Assembly (NCBI RefSeq): GCF_009720625.1
Contig: NZ_CP046266.1
Location: 2,489,501 to 2,553,500 of the forward strand
From: Metabacillus sediminilitoris
GTDB taxonomy: Bacteria > Bacillota > Bacilli > Bacillales > Bacillaceae
DNA: 64,000 bases
Direction of reading: 5' to 3'
In this document: piece by piece, positions 9,317 through 17,073 of the stretch
How positions within the stretch are numbered: the first letter of the stretch is position 1
Layout: every line of letters starts with the position of its first letter
Made by a program: the position numbers and the translations under genes
The notes under the pieces: model-generated
What the model was told of the DNA's origin: nothing
Seen by the model: only the letters and a program-made list of their open reading frames with translations
Database searches by the model: none

Positions 9317-10105
9317 ATGACAACATTATCAGCAGAGAAACTTTCTCTCTCATACGGATCAACTAAAATCCTTGATAATATCGACTTAGTCATTCCAAAA
9401 GGCAAGATTAGTGTCATTATAGGTTCTAATGGTTGTGGCAAATCTACCATTTTGCGGTCTTTAGCTAGATTATTAATCCCTCAAAAAGGTACGGTCTATT
9501 TAGATGGAAAAGCTATTCAACATCAATCTTTCAAAGAGGTTGCAAAAAAATTGGCGATTTTACCTCAAGGTCCGGAAGCTCCGGAAGATATCACAGTTAA
9601 AAACCTATGTTACTATGGTCGACATCCACATAAAGGTTTGTTTTCCAGACCAACTAAAGAGGATCATACGATTGTAGAACGTGCATTATCTGCAACGAAA
9701 ATGACAGATTTTGTAGATCGCACATTGGATGAATTATCTGGAGGACAAAGGCAAAGAGCGTGGATTTCAATGGCTTTAGCACAAGACACAGACCTTTTAT
9801 TATTAGATGAACCAACAACATATTTAGATTTAGCGCATCAAATTGAAATATTAGCATTATTACGCGATTTAAACTTAACTTATGGTCGAACGATTGTCAT
9901 GGTTTTACATGATTTAAATCAAGCAGCACAATATGCTGATCATCTAATTAGCATTGTTAATGGAAGAATTTACGATGAAGGTCCACCAGAAAAAGTATTT
10001 ACAAAAAACATGATTAAAGAAGTCTTTGGCTTAGAATGCTGTATAATTGAAAACCCTTTTGATCAAACACCACTTTGTATTCCCATTGGTTTATCTACAA
10101 AGTAG
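9317..10105 (+). CDS. Ferric-siderophore ABC transporter ATP-binding protein (second system)
   Basis: A 262-residue ABC ATPase: Walker [11 protein letters not shown]-loop LAILPQGP, signature [10 protein letters not shown], Walker B LLLLDEP, D-loop [10 protein letters not shown] and H-loop VMVLHDLN. An AGAAAGGCGAG lies just before the start. It completes the second Fur-controlled importer. The decayed DoxX-like fragment begins directly after its stop. Confidence 0.92.
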   Translation: MTTLSAEKLSLSYGSTKILDNIDLVIPKGKISVIIGSNGCGKSTILRSLARLLIPQKGTVYLDGKAIQHQSFKEVAKKLAILPQGPEAPEDITVKNLCYYGRHPHKGLFSRPTKEDHTIVERALSATKMTDFVDRTLDELSGGQRQRAWISMALAQDTDLLLLDEPTTYLDLAHQIEILALLRDLNLTYGRTIVMVLHDLNQAAQYADHLISIVNGRIYDEGPPEKVFTKNMIKEVFGLECCIIENPFDQTPLCIPIGLSTK

Positions 10106-10406
10106 TTGTATTCTTAGAAAACGTGGCATTTCCTATTATACAGGTATTTAATACGATTTTACCTTGGGGAGAATTCCTTGTCGGGATCGGTTTATTGTTG
10201 GGGTGTTTCACAAAAACAGCCATCTTTATTGGTCTGGTTATGAATTTCTCTTATTTGTTTAGTGGTACTACAAGTACTAATCCTCTACTTGTTTAATTAT
10301 CTATGTTTATCCTAGTTTCTGCTGCAATGCAGGAAGATATGATGTAGATTGTATGATTATACCAACTCTTAAAGAAAAGCTATTTGCTAAAAAACAAGAG
10401 ACATAA
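10106..10406 (+). pseudogene. Decayed DoxX-family membrane protein remnant
   Basis: The stretch just after the ATPase stop translates to ILPWGEFLVGIGLLLGCFTK and NFSYLFSGTTSTNPLL, typical of DoxX-family quinol-oxidase-like membrane proteins. The N-terminus is missing, a TAA interrupts the frame at about 10294, and a C-terminal piece (IIPTLKEKLF...) continues in a different frame to a TAA at 10404-10406. It is therefore a truncated and frameshifted fossil, not an expressed gene. Confidence 0.65.
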
Positions 10407-10824
10407 AAGATGCTGCTTAAACTATAAAAAAACGAACAAACGCCATTCCCTGATTCGAGAAGTTTGCATTTTACGTTTTTATTTACTTCCGAAAAGCGAC
10501 TTTATGTTGACTACATATCCCTTTGAAATCTTGTTCAACTAATACGCGATTTAGTTGAACAAGGAATTCCTTCTTTACTATCGAAATGATTAAAACATGG
10601 TTATATCTAGATAATTGATTTTCACTAACTGGGGCGTTAACCTAAGAGGATTAATGATCTTAAAGTTAGAGTTATTTATTGAGCTAACTTTTGATGGAAT
10701 ATAACATATCAACACTCAAAATTAGTTGAGTTAACTTAGAGAAAAATCCTGCAATAATATACTATATGCCTTTTAATTTTAAGATGTAATATTATATGAG
10801 AATATCTTTAAAGGAGTTTTCATC
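10407..10824. other. Gene-free region with a long perfect hairpin
   Basis: No coding frame is supported. A T-rich imperfect stem near 10428-10478 may terminate rightward transcription. A 13-bp perfect stem lies at 10530-10563. The rest shows no recognised signal. Confidence 0.4.
10530..10563. repeat. Perfect hairpin containing TTCAACTAA
   Basis: CTTGTTCAACTAA (10530-10542) pairs with TTAGTTGAACAAG (10551-10563) around an 8-base loop. The arm carries TTCAACTAA, the same string found at the junctions of the IS110 elements in this window, so it may be an unoccupied relative of their target repeat. Confidence 0.5.
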
Positions 10825-11045
10825 ATGAATATTATATCTTTTTTAATCTATTGTTTTATTGTTACTTTTACACCAGGACCTACTAATATTGTCATATTAT
10901 CCACAGTGCATTATTTTGGGGCAAAAAAGGCATGGAATATACATTTGGAGCAACTATTGCTTTTGGTATATTACTTGTTATTTCTGCTATGTTGAATACT
11001 GTCCTTATAGAGGTAATACCTAAAATTTTCATTGCCCGTAACTGA
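10825..11045 (+). pseudogene. LysE-family amino-acid exporter, N-terminal fragment with frameshift
   Basis: AAAGGAG precedes an ATG at 10825. The frame gives FIVTFTPGPTNIVILSTVHY, the conserved N-terminus of LysE/RhtB exporters, then a one-base deletion near 10930 shifts the reading frame; the second frame continues MEYTFGATIAFGILLVISAM. Homology stops near 11030, where an AraC-type sequence begins. About one third of the usual 200-residue protein remains. Confidence 0.72.
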
Positions 11046-11133
11046 ATGTGGTTTTGTTGATTTAACCCATTTAAATAAACACTTTAAAAGCGTTTATGGA
11101 ACAACAGCATTTGAATATATGTCACATTTATAA
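11032..11133 (+). pseudogene. AraC-family regulator, C-terminal DNA-binding fragment
   Basis: The frame ECGFVDLTHLNKHFKSVYGT TAFEYM ending at TAA 11131-11133 is the second helix-turn-helix of an AraC/XylS regulator. No upstream part exists; it is fused directly to the LysE remnant, so a deletion joined two neighbouring genes. Confidence 0.65.
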
Positions 11134-11147
11134 ATAGATTTAAAATA

Positions 11148-11537
11148 ATGCGTGGGATAAAATTGTCATTAAAAGTAGGCGATATTATTACATTTGAACG
11201 GACTTTCACAACCGAAGATGTTGAATTGTTTACTAAGGTTTCAAGTGATGAAGGCTCTCACCATGTTACTCCTGATGAACAGGGAAGACTTGTAATACAG
11301 GGATTACTAACCGATATATTGCCGACAAAAATAGGCGTCAATAACAATGTACTCGCCCGTACAATAAATTTTGAGTTTTTAAGAACTGTATTTACTGGGG
11401 ATACTATAATTTATACAGTAACTATTGATCAATTTGAAAAGCAGCATAATAGGACACGTATTACTGCCTCTTTTGTATGCGAAAACCAACGCGAAAAGGA
11501 AGTACTGAGAGGGGATTTTTTAGAAGTAATCCTATAA
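11148..11537 (+). CDS. MaoC-like / FAS1-type dehydratase (hotdog fold)
   Basis: A protein of up to 129 residues with the start SLKVGDIITFERTFTTEDVE, HHVTPDEQGRLVIQGLL and VLARTINFEFLRTVFTGDTI segments of hotdog-fold (R)-hydratase-like proteins, which hydrate or dehydrate acyl-CoA/ACP thioesters. The family's usual start corresponds to the TTG at 11163; the ATG at 11148 adds five residues and neither has a clear ribosome binding site. It follows directly on the LysE/AraC deletion scar, so its original promoter may be lost. The D-x4-H catalytic pair of MaoC proteins is not obvious. Confidence 0.65.
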   Translation: MRGIKLSLKVGDIITFERTFTTEDVELFTKVSSDEGSHHVTPDEQGRLVIQGLLTDILPTKIGVNNNVLARTINFEFLRTVFTGDTIIYTVTIDQFEKQHNRTRITASFVCENQREKEVLRGDFLEVIL

Positions 11538-11860
11538 AATCTTCTTGAGCTATTCTGCAATAGCTTCTAAACGAACGATAGAGAACTTGAAAAATCTCCA
11601 ATTTCTTTTTATTTAAATCTGTAAGGTTATATAGCCATTCCATTATGTACCGAATGATTGTCAACAGTTTTACTTAAACAAACGGGTGCGTAAGTTTAAC
11701 AAGACATGTACGTATGATCTTCCACAATGGGCGTAATTCTGTAGGTATGAATTGCTCTCTATCTTTATTTAAGATCCAGATTATGGAGGAAAAAAAGGAG
11801 TTTTCAGGAGGAAAATAGAAAATAGAATATAGATAGAAAACCTGATAAGGAGGTTTATAA
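11538..11860. other. Intergenic, no gene recognised
   Basis: No convincing coding frame, promoter or RNA structure is seen. An AAGGAGG at the right end (11847-11853) belongs to the broken small gene that follows. Confidence 0.4.
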
Positions 11861-12117
11861 GTGGCAATATCGATAAAAGAAATCGATTAGATAAAGCTCC
11901 ATTTAGTTACCAGGTTACCAAAAATAATACTGTTCATATCTATTATAATGGAATTCAAATAAAAATATTAAAAGGTAAAGATGCTGCAAAGATTTTAGAG
12001 AAAATTAATATGGCTTTAGATGAAAAGTCAGTGCAATTGATATTGGCAAAGATAACAGGAAATTTTAAAAGAGGAAATGAACGTAATGAGAACTTAAAAA
12101 AAAGGGAAATTCCCTAA
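11861..12117 (+). pseudogene. Small conserved-looking protein with early frameshift
   Basis: ATAAGGAGG at 11845-11853 points to a GTG start at 11861, but that frame stops after nine codons (TAG 11888-11890). The adjacent frame, open from there to TAA 12115-12117, reads RLDKAPFSYQVTKNNTVHIY then YNGIQIKILKGKDAAKILEK and ends ITGNFKRGNERNE, which looks like a genuine small soluble protein. One base seems to be missing near 11880. Function unknown. A sequencing error or true decay are both possible. Confidence 0.55.
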
Positions 12118-12186
12118 ACAAGCGATTCAACTAATGATGGCTTTTGTGTAGATTTACATGAAGCCATTATCTTTAAGGAGGAAGAC

Positions 12187-12558
12187 ATGGAAGTTTTTGC
12201 AAAATATTTAGCAGGTATCGATAACCCCGACCACCGCAACCGTACAGAGGAAATTTTGTCGTGGGTTACTAATAAATTCCCAAATTTGGAACCGCACATC
12301 AAGTGGAATACGCCAATGTTTTCCGATCACGGCACATATATCATCGGCTTTTCCACAGCGAAGCATCATTTGAGCGTTGCACCCGAAGAAGCAGGCATGG
12401 CACACTTTGCCGATGACATTGCACAAGCTGGCTACAGCGCTACCAAAGGCTTATTTCGAATTCGGTGGAATGAGCCGGTAAATTACGAATTGCTTGAGAA
12501 AATGATTGAATTTAAGATTCAAGATAAAGCAGAATATACGAAATTTTGGCGGGAATAA
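12187..12558 (+). CDS. fra: Frataxin-like iron chaperone Fra (YdhG, DUF1801)
   Basis: A 123-residue cytosolic protein that closely follows B. subtilis Fra (YdhG): [57 protein letters not shown] and the C-terminal [18 protein letters not shown]. Fra is a structural analogue of frataxin that supplies iron for Fe-S cluster and haem assembly. AAGGAGG precedes the ATG by 5 bases. Monocistronic, with a terminator hairpin after it. Its position near two iron importers may be coincidence. Confidence 0.85.
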   Translation: MEVFAKYLAGIDNPDHRNRTEEILSWVTNKFPNLEPHIKWNTPMFSDHGTYIIGFSTAKHHLSVAPEEAGMAHFADDIAQAGYSATKGLFRIRWNEPVNYELLEKMIEFKIQDKAEYTKFWRE

Positions 12559-12579
12559 TCCACATCACGCCTTTTCAAA

Positions 12580-12613
12580 AAAAGTATGACGCGAAAAATG
12601 TCATGCTTTTTTG
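12580..12613 (+). terminator. Terminator of fra
   Basis: AAAGTATGAC (12581-12590) pairs with GTCATGCTTT (12600-12609) with one mismatch-type G/T pair, followed by a T run. Confidence 0.75.
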
Positions 12614-12903
12614 CAACCCAAGTTAAGGCGCCAACAGCTCAGGTAGTAGAGATATGGAAACTCCCGTTAAAATACTTCCTCAACACCAATCAATGGATGA
12701 TGAAAGTTTTCTACATACATATAAATTAGATAGATGTTAGCGAGTATGAAGAGGTTTTTAACTTTTTTTCATATATACTAGCTTAGTTAAAAATGCTGGA
12801 TTTATTTAGCGAAAAATATAATAGAATATCAGGAAGTTGCTAGTTATAATGCCTTCTTGCCGGATAATCAAGCAAGCTTGCCAAGTGGGTCATGGAAAAT
12901 GAT

Positions 12904-12999
12904 TAAAGGTTGATGAATATTCAAGTAAAGCCAAAAAGTGACAGAAAGAATTGGAGAAACCGAGAATGATCATTCTTGACTGTCAGCTGATCGATAAAT
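12904..12999 (+). pseudogene. Decayed partial duplicate of the 5' end of the YdeI-like gene
   Basis: Bases 12904-12999 resemble 13037-13136: GATGAATATTCAAGTAAAGC against GATGAATTTTTAAGTAAAGC, and TTCTTGACTGTCAGCTGATC against TTCTTGACTGTGAGCTTTCC. An in-frame TGA and small deletions break it. It is either a tandem duplication fossil or what remains of a second paralogue. Confidence 0.6.
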
Positions 13000-13018
13000 T
13001 GAAGAGGAGTGTTCCTTG

Positions 13019-13672
13019 ATGACAAATAGGAGTATGAATCCTAAAGTTGATGAATTTTTAAGTAAAGCCACAAAGTGGAAGGAAGAATATGTCAAGTTGA
13101 GAAATATCGTTCTTGACTGTGAGCTTTCCGAAGAATTTAAGTGGATGCATCCTTGTTACACGTTTGAGAAAAAGAACATCGTTTTAATACATGGATTTAA
13201 AGAATATTGTGCACTTCTTTTTCACAAAGGTGCCTTGTTAAAGGATGCCCACGGGATTCTAATCCAACAAACGGAGAATGTACAGGCGGCGCGCCAGATT
13301 CGATTCACAAATGTTCAAGAAATAGTTGAAATGGAATCCGTCTTGAAAGCGTATATTTATGAAGCCATTGAAGTTGAAAAAGCCGGTTTGGAAGTAAATT
13401 TTAAAAAGGATAGAGAATTCACAATTCCTGAAGAACTTAAAAATAAATTCGATGAAATCCCTGCCTTGAAAACTGCTTTTGAAGCATTGACGCCGGGACG
13501 CCAAAGAGCATACATTCTTCATTTTTCGTCGCCCAAACAATCCAAAACACGAGAGTCAAGGGTTGAAAAATGTATACAGAAAATTCTGGGTGGAAAGGGA
13601 TTAAATGATTGCACTTGTGGACTATCTCAAAAACTGCCCAACTGTGACGGCTCGCACAAGAACATTCGATAA
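13019..13672 (+). CDS. YdeI/OmpD-associated (DUF1801) protein with C-terminal CDGSH iron-sulfur motif
   Basis: A 217-residue protein. Residues about 1-130 form a DUF1801-like domain (EFKWMHPCYTFEKKNIVLIH, LLFHKGALLKD). Residues 130-190 form the YdeI tail region (LTPGRQRAYILHFSSPKQSK TRESRVEKCI). The last 25 residues hold CTCGLSQKLPNCDGSH, an exact C-x-C-x2-S-x3-P-x-CDGSH motif, which in mitoNEET-type proteins ligates a 2Fe-2S cluster through three Cys and one His. ATG 13019 sits eight bases after GAGGAGT. The function of YdeI is unknown; an iron or redox role is suggested by the CDGSH tail and by Fra being a DUF1801 protein too. Confidence 0.8.
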   Translation: MTNRSMNPKVDEFLSKATKWKEEYVKLRNIVLDCELSEEFKWMHPCYTFEKKNIVLIHGFKEYCALLFHKGALLKDAHGILIQQTENVQAARQIRFTNVQEIVEMESVLKAYIYEAIEVEKAGLEVNFKKDREFTIPEELKNKFDEIPALKTAFEALTPGRQRAYILHFSSPKQSKTRESRVEKCIQKILGGKGLNDCTCGLSQKLPNCDGSHKNIR

Positions 13673-13834
13673 GAAAATAAATGAATCAAACTTTAAGATA
13701 TTCCCTTTCTTTGCGTTCATTCGAACTCTTCTTCGATCGAAGGAAATCATTTAAAATGGAAAAAACTAAAAAGTGATTCGTAGAGTCTAAGCAAACTAAC
13801 GCATTACAGCTTAGAAAAGATAAATACTGCACAC

Positions 13835-13880
13835 AAAAGTGTACCCTGTGGATTTTTGCTGAAAGGTACACTTTTCTTGA
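13835..13880 (+). terminator. Terminator downstream of the YdeI-like gene
   Basis: AAAAGTGTACC (13835-13845) pairs perfectly with GGTACACTTTT (13865-13875), then TCTTG. The loop is 19 bases. Confidence 0.75.
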
Positions 13881-14075
13881 ATTAACGCGTACAGGAGTTA
13901 AAGAATAAAATATGCTGCTGGGGCAGCCTTTTTTCTTTATCGTTCTTCAACTACCATGAAAATTAACTTCTGTTAGTTCCGGAAAATGGCAATACTTAAT
14001 TAGACGCAGCTCACTCATTTTTTAAAAAAAGAGCAGGGCGCCTGATCAAGGTGTTTATGGACTATGAATATTGGA

Positions 14076-15293
14076 TTAGGACGCTTCGGTAATTGTCACA
14101 TTAAAACCTAAATTTTCTAGTCTCCGTACCGAATGGCGCACAATAGATACTTGTCTTTGTTTATCAAAATAATCTTCGCCTAAGTCAACATACATTTCTT
14201 TTCTGGTTAGAAGGTAATATGCGATTCGTAACATCGCGTGGGCGACTACAATTGCTGCCTTTTTCTTTCCTTTTCGTCCAGCTGTACGTCTATACAGTGC
14301 ACCGAGATAGTTTTTTGACCCTCTAACTGATTGAGCTGCTTCTGTTAATGCGGATCTTAAATACTTATTTCCCTTCTTAGATCTGCTAGATTTTCTTTTA
14401 CCTGCGCTCTCATTGTGTCCAGGAACCAAGGCTGCCCATGAACATAGATGTGCGGCAGTCGGGAATTGGTTTTCAACGTCCGTACCAATTTCAGCTAAGA
14501 TTTGCTCAGCCATTCTAGTTGCGATACCAGGAATGGAATCGAGTCGTTCTATATCTTCCTGATAAGAGCTTACTCTTTGAGCTATCTCTTGATCCAACAT
14601 TTCAATTTGCTCAGTTAGAAAATCAATGTGAGTTAAAATCGTTTTGAGCATTAAGCGTTGATGTGGGTTAACATAGCCCTGAAGTGCTAATTCAAGTTCT
14701 GCTTTTTTCTTTTTCATTGTACGACGAGTGAAGTTTGCTAGTTTCTCAGGATCATCCTCGCCGTCAGCGATAGCTCGAAGCATATCCTTCGAGGAAACCC
14801 CCATAATATCTGAAACGACAGAGCCTAGTTTGATATTGGCTCCTTCTAAAACTTTTTGAATTCGATTATGTTGTCTTGCACGTTCTTCGATAATACTGCG
14901 GCGATAACGGACAAGTTCCCTCAGCTCTCTTTGAATACGGTTTGGAATGAAACTCGCTTTGAGTAAACCATGGCGAAGAAGTTGGGCAATCCATTCGGCA
15001 TCTTTAACATCCGTTTTACGTCCTGGAAGTGCCTTCATGTGTTGAGCATTTACAACTAAAAACTCGATTCCTTCGGACTCTAATAAGTTAACGATAGGTT
15101 TCCAATAAACACTCGTGCTTTCCATTGCGACATGAGTACAGTCATGTTCCTTAATCCAGTCGATTAACTTAAGCAGAAAAACTGTTTTGGTAGGAAACGT
15201 TTGAATCTCCTTTCCATCAGGTGTCATAATACATGCAGTGATATTGTCCTTATGAACATCCATACCACATGCTCTTTCAATGATTACATCCAT
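14076..15293 (-). CDS. IS110-family transposase (DEDD recombinase)
   Basis: A 405-residue transposase. The N-terminal RuvC-like DEDD domain shows [21 protein letters not shown] and [10 protein letters not shown] carrying the acidic residues. A central coiled-coil region follows. The C-terminal Transposase_20 domain has [18 protein letters not shown] and the [20 protein letters not shown] segment with candidate nucleophile serines. The enzyme would cut and join element and target DNA guided by the RNA encoded upstream. Frame and motifs are intact, so it may be active. About 80 percent similar by eye to the copy at 53583-54806. Confidence 0.93.
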   Translation of the reverse strand: MDVIIERACGMDVHKDNITACIMTPDGKEIQTFPTKTVFLLKLIDWIKEHDCTHVAMESTSVYWKPIVNLLESEGIEFLVVNAQHMKALPGRKTDVKDAEWIAQLLRHGLLKASFIPNRIQRELRELVRYRRSIIEERARQHNRIQKVLEGANIKLGSVVSDIMGVSSKDMLRAIADGEDDPEKLANFTRRTMKKKKAELELALQGYVNPHQRLMLKTILTHIDFLTEQIEMLDQEIAQRVSSYQEDIERLDSIPGIATRMAEQILAEIGTDVENQFPTAAHLCSWAALVPGHNESAGKRKSSRSKKGNKYLRSALTEAAQSVRGSKNYLGALYRRTAGRKGKKKAAIVVAHAMLRIAYYLLTRKEMYVDLGEDYFDKQRQVSIVRHSVRRLENLGFNVTITEAS

Positions 15294-15550
15294 TGAAATT
15301 CTTCCTTTCTAGGCTTGTAAATTGGAGGCTGGTGCAACAATCAGAATAAGGATTAATCTACCATGAGTGCTTCCCGTAAGGGAGCGACAGTTTGTGGTGC
15401 ACCGTGGTCGTTGGAGTCAGACTAACGGATGGGCTCTAAGGCACCATAGTTTATCGACCTTCCTCTCCCAGCCTTAGAAGCAGTATGGACGGATTCAATA
15501 CATTTTCATTCTTTGTGGTGAAGCGCCGATTTTGCGCTTCATGGATGGCT
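15294..15550 (-). ncRNA. Candidate bridge RNA of IS110 copy A
   Basis: This non-coding left end is strongly conserved between the two copies while base changes concentrate in loops. Visible pairings on the plus strand include GCTTCCC/GGGAGC (15369-15385), GGTGC/GCACC (15396-15400 with 15441-15445), GGTCG/CGACC (15406-15410 with 15455-15459) and GAAGCGC/GCGCTTC (15519-15540 region). The stretch 15421-15429 (ACTAACGGA) equals the element's own right flank at 15548-15556 apart from the first base. By analogy with IS621 it would be transcribed toward the transposase. Confidence 0.7.
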
Positions 15551-15673
15551 AACGGAGCAGGATAGTATAACAAAAATTCGATTTCTTTTTATAAGAAATC
15601 GAATTTTTTGTGCTTAAATATGGTATTTCTTTTGAAAGTTTATAAGCCTAACAAAAAATGTAAAAAAAATAAA

Positions 15674-15736
15674 ATGTAATGTTGACATTACATTTCTTTC
15701 AGGATACTATTAATTTATGTAATGTATACGTTACAT
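15674..15736 (+). promoter_or_regulatory. Promoter with twin palindromic operators (Xre autoregulation)
   Basis: TTGACA (15682-15687), 17-bp spacer, TACTAT (15705-15710). Two 20-bp near-perfect palindromes of form ATGTAATGT-NN-ACATTACAT lie at 15674-15693 (over the -35) and 15717-15736 (just past the start). Together they would let the following repressor shut its own promoter by bridging or blocking. Confidence 0.82.
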
Positions 15737-15755
15737 TTTAGGAAGGATGTAAACA

Positions 15756-15968
15756 ATGAAGCATGGTGTTAGAAATTCAGTCAAAGAGTTTAGAAAAGAA
15801 AAAGGTATTACTCAAGACCAATTAGCCGAAAGTATCTCGGTAACGAGACAAACTATTATAGCTATTGAAAAACAACGTTATGAACCATCTATTGGTACAG
15901 CAATTAAATTAGCGAATGTGTTAGATTGTTCGCTAGATAAATTATTTTGGATTGAAGGAGATGTGTAA
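15756..15968 (+). CDS. Xre-family transcriptional regulator (short, single HTH)
   Basis: A 70-residue protein that is almost entirely a lambda-repressor-like helix-turn-helix: VKEFRKEKGITQDQLAESIS VTRQTIIAIEKQRYEPSI, ending CSLDKLFW, as in the YozG/YgzD group of compact regulators. GGAAGGATG lies 10 bases before the ATG. It should bind the twin palindromes in its own promoter. The next gene starts two bases past its stop, so the two form an operon, a common regulator plus small membrane protein pairing. Confidence 0.88.
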   Translation: MKHGVRNSVKEFRKEKGITQDQLAESISVTRQTIIAIEKQRYEPSIGTAIKLANVLDCSLDKLFWIEGDV

Positions 15969-15969
15969 A

Positions 15970-16368
15970 ATGAATGTTTCGTATAAGTCTAATTTTATTT
16001 TGAGAATGGGAATCCCCTTGTTTTTATTTGCAAGCTATTTCTTCTTATCACATTCTAAGTTAACCCTAATTATTGCCATTTTTGCATCTATTCAAGTCAT
16101 TGCTTATGGTTTGAATATACATAGAAAAGGTAAATGGAATAAAATTAATCTACAACATGACCAACGTACTCGATATCACACATTATTTGCTGGGAATATC
16201 ATGTATTTAATTACCATCTTTATATTATTTATTGGTGCGATTCTGATTCAAAACTCGATTATTTCTATAACATATCCAAAGCTCATAGGATATACTATTT
16301 TCATTACCTTGATTTTAAGGTGGATAATACGAGATTACCTAAATAACCGAGTTGAAACCGAAAATTAA
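15970..16368 (+). CDS. Small integral membrane protein, co-transcribed with Xre regulator
   Basis: A 132-residue protein with four probable membrane segments: LRMGIPLFLFASYFFLS, LTLIIAIFASIQVIAYGLNI, a loop rich in charged residues (RKGKWNKINLQHDQRTRYHT), then LFAGNIMYLITIFILFIGAI and a last span before RWIIRDYLNN. ATG 15970 is chosen because AAGGAG (15955-15960) sits in front of it. Proteins of this size and pairing are often annotated DUF2178-like or hypothetical; function unknown. Confidence 0.8.
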   Translation: MNVSYKSNFILRMGIPLFLFASYFFLSHSKLTLIIAIFASIQVIAYGLNIHRKGKWNKINLQHDQRTRYHTLFAGNIMYLITIFILFIGAILIQNSIISITYPKLIGYTIFITLILRWIIRDYLNNRVETEN

Positions 16369-16514
16369 GTGAGTTAAGTTGGAAATTATAATGATTAAAG
16401 ACTTTAGTTTAATAACCATCTTCCACAATCGTTATTGTTGAATAAAACTTAGATGTTTAAACGACTTTATTATTATATTTTATAGTGTAGTGAAGGATCT
16501 TACATCAAAAATGA

Positions 16515-16560
16515 AACAAGCATAACCCCGTCCTAAATTTAGAGCGGGGTTATGCTTGTT
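16515..16560. terminator. Strong terminator
   Basis: AACAAGCATAACCCCG (16515-16530) pairs perfectly with CGGGGTTATGCTTGTT (16545-16560), followed by TTTTGCTTTT. It ends the Xre unit and insulates the hut promoter. Confidence 0.88.
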
Positions 16561-16616
16561 TTTGCTTTTAAAATTAAATAACTCTATTATCATTTTACCC
16601 AATTTAGAAAATTACG

Positions 16617-16645
16617 TTGACACCTACGTGTAAAGCGCTTACAAT
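16617..16645 (+). promoter_or_regulatory. hut promoter with cre-like (CcpA) site
   Basis: TTGACA (16617-16622), 17-bp spacer, TACAAT (16640-16645). The spacer contains TGTAAAGCGCTTACA (16629-16643), which resembles a CcpA cre palindrome with one extra base. Catabolite repression of histidine degradation is established in B. subtilis, so the assignment fits, although the cre match is not perfect. Confidence 0.7.
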
Positions 16646-16955
16646 AAAGCTAGACATTAGTTATTAGAGTTTATCAGTTATCTAGAAAATAAGAAAAAGC
16701 TGTTAGAATGGCATAGTCGTAATGGTCTCACACACTTCTTTTTTGCTCTCTGATGATTTAACTAAAACTGCCGGTGAAACTCGAGTAGTTGAATTAGAAG
16801 GGAGGAACAGAAAAAGAGTGTTCGATGGACTCTCAAAAGATAGCTGCAGGCAATGAGAAAGCAGCTGAGAAAAACAGACCCAGTACGAAGCATGCTTTAT
16901 ACCAAGAGGTAAGGTGCAAGTTAGAATTAGAAATTAATCACATATCATACGCCCA
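16646..16955 (+). other. Long untranslated leader of the hut unit
   Basis: About 310 bases between the promoter and the terminator hairpin. A 44-codon frame from an ATG near 16709 and a 74-codon frame at 16825-17049 are open but have no ribosome binding site or recognisable homology. No hutP-like coding sequence is present here. No known riboswitch was recognised. Confidence 0.4.
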
Positions 16956-17030
16956 TAGTATTTTAGTTAATAGGGGGCTATATCATGAAATCATTTTTAG
17001 TGATTTCATTGATATAGTCCCCTTTTCTAT
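16956..17030 (+). promoter_or_regulatory. Terminator/antiterminator upstream of hutH with UAG repeats
   Basis: GGGGGCTATATCATGAAATC (from 16973) pairs with GATTTCATTGATATAGTCCC (to about 17021) in a 20-bp stem followed by TTTTCTATT. Three UAG triplets spaced 5 and 4 bases apart (16956-16958, 16964-16966, 16971-16973) abut the stem and further UAGs lie in its loop and 3' arm. In B. subtilis, HutP with histidine binds NAG triplets at the hut terminator to allow readthrough into hutH; the layout here suggests the same control. Confidence 0.65.
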
Positions 17031-17073
17031 TGTGCCTTTACCTAACTAAAGGATATTGAAGGGAGACAAAAAA

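Larger units (their letters stand above)
13952..15550 (-). mobile_element. IS110-family element, group 1, copy A
   Basis: Both ends were placed by comparison with the second copy at 53455-55062. The left junction is CAACTA/CCATGAAAATT (CTA at 13951-13953) and the right junction GGATGGCTA/ACGGAGCAG (CTA at 15549-15551). Between them lie the transposase gene on the minus strand and about 255 bp of structured non-coding DNA upstream of it. The flanks rejoin to a dispersed intergenic repeat ending TTCAACTAACGGAGCAG. No terminal inverted repeats or target duplication beyond the shared CTA, as usual for IS110 elements. Confidence 0.82.

Noticed and set aside
16825..17049. 74-codon frame in the hut leader that could be a short hutP
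   Set aside because: Half the length of HutP, no HutP motifs, and its end is the terminator hairpin.
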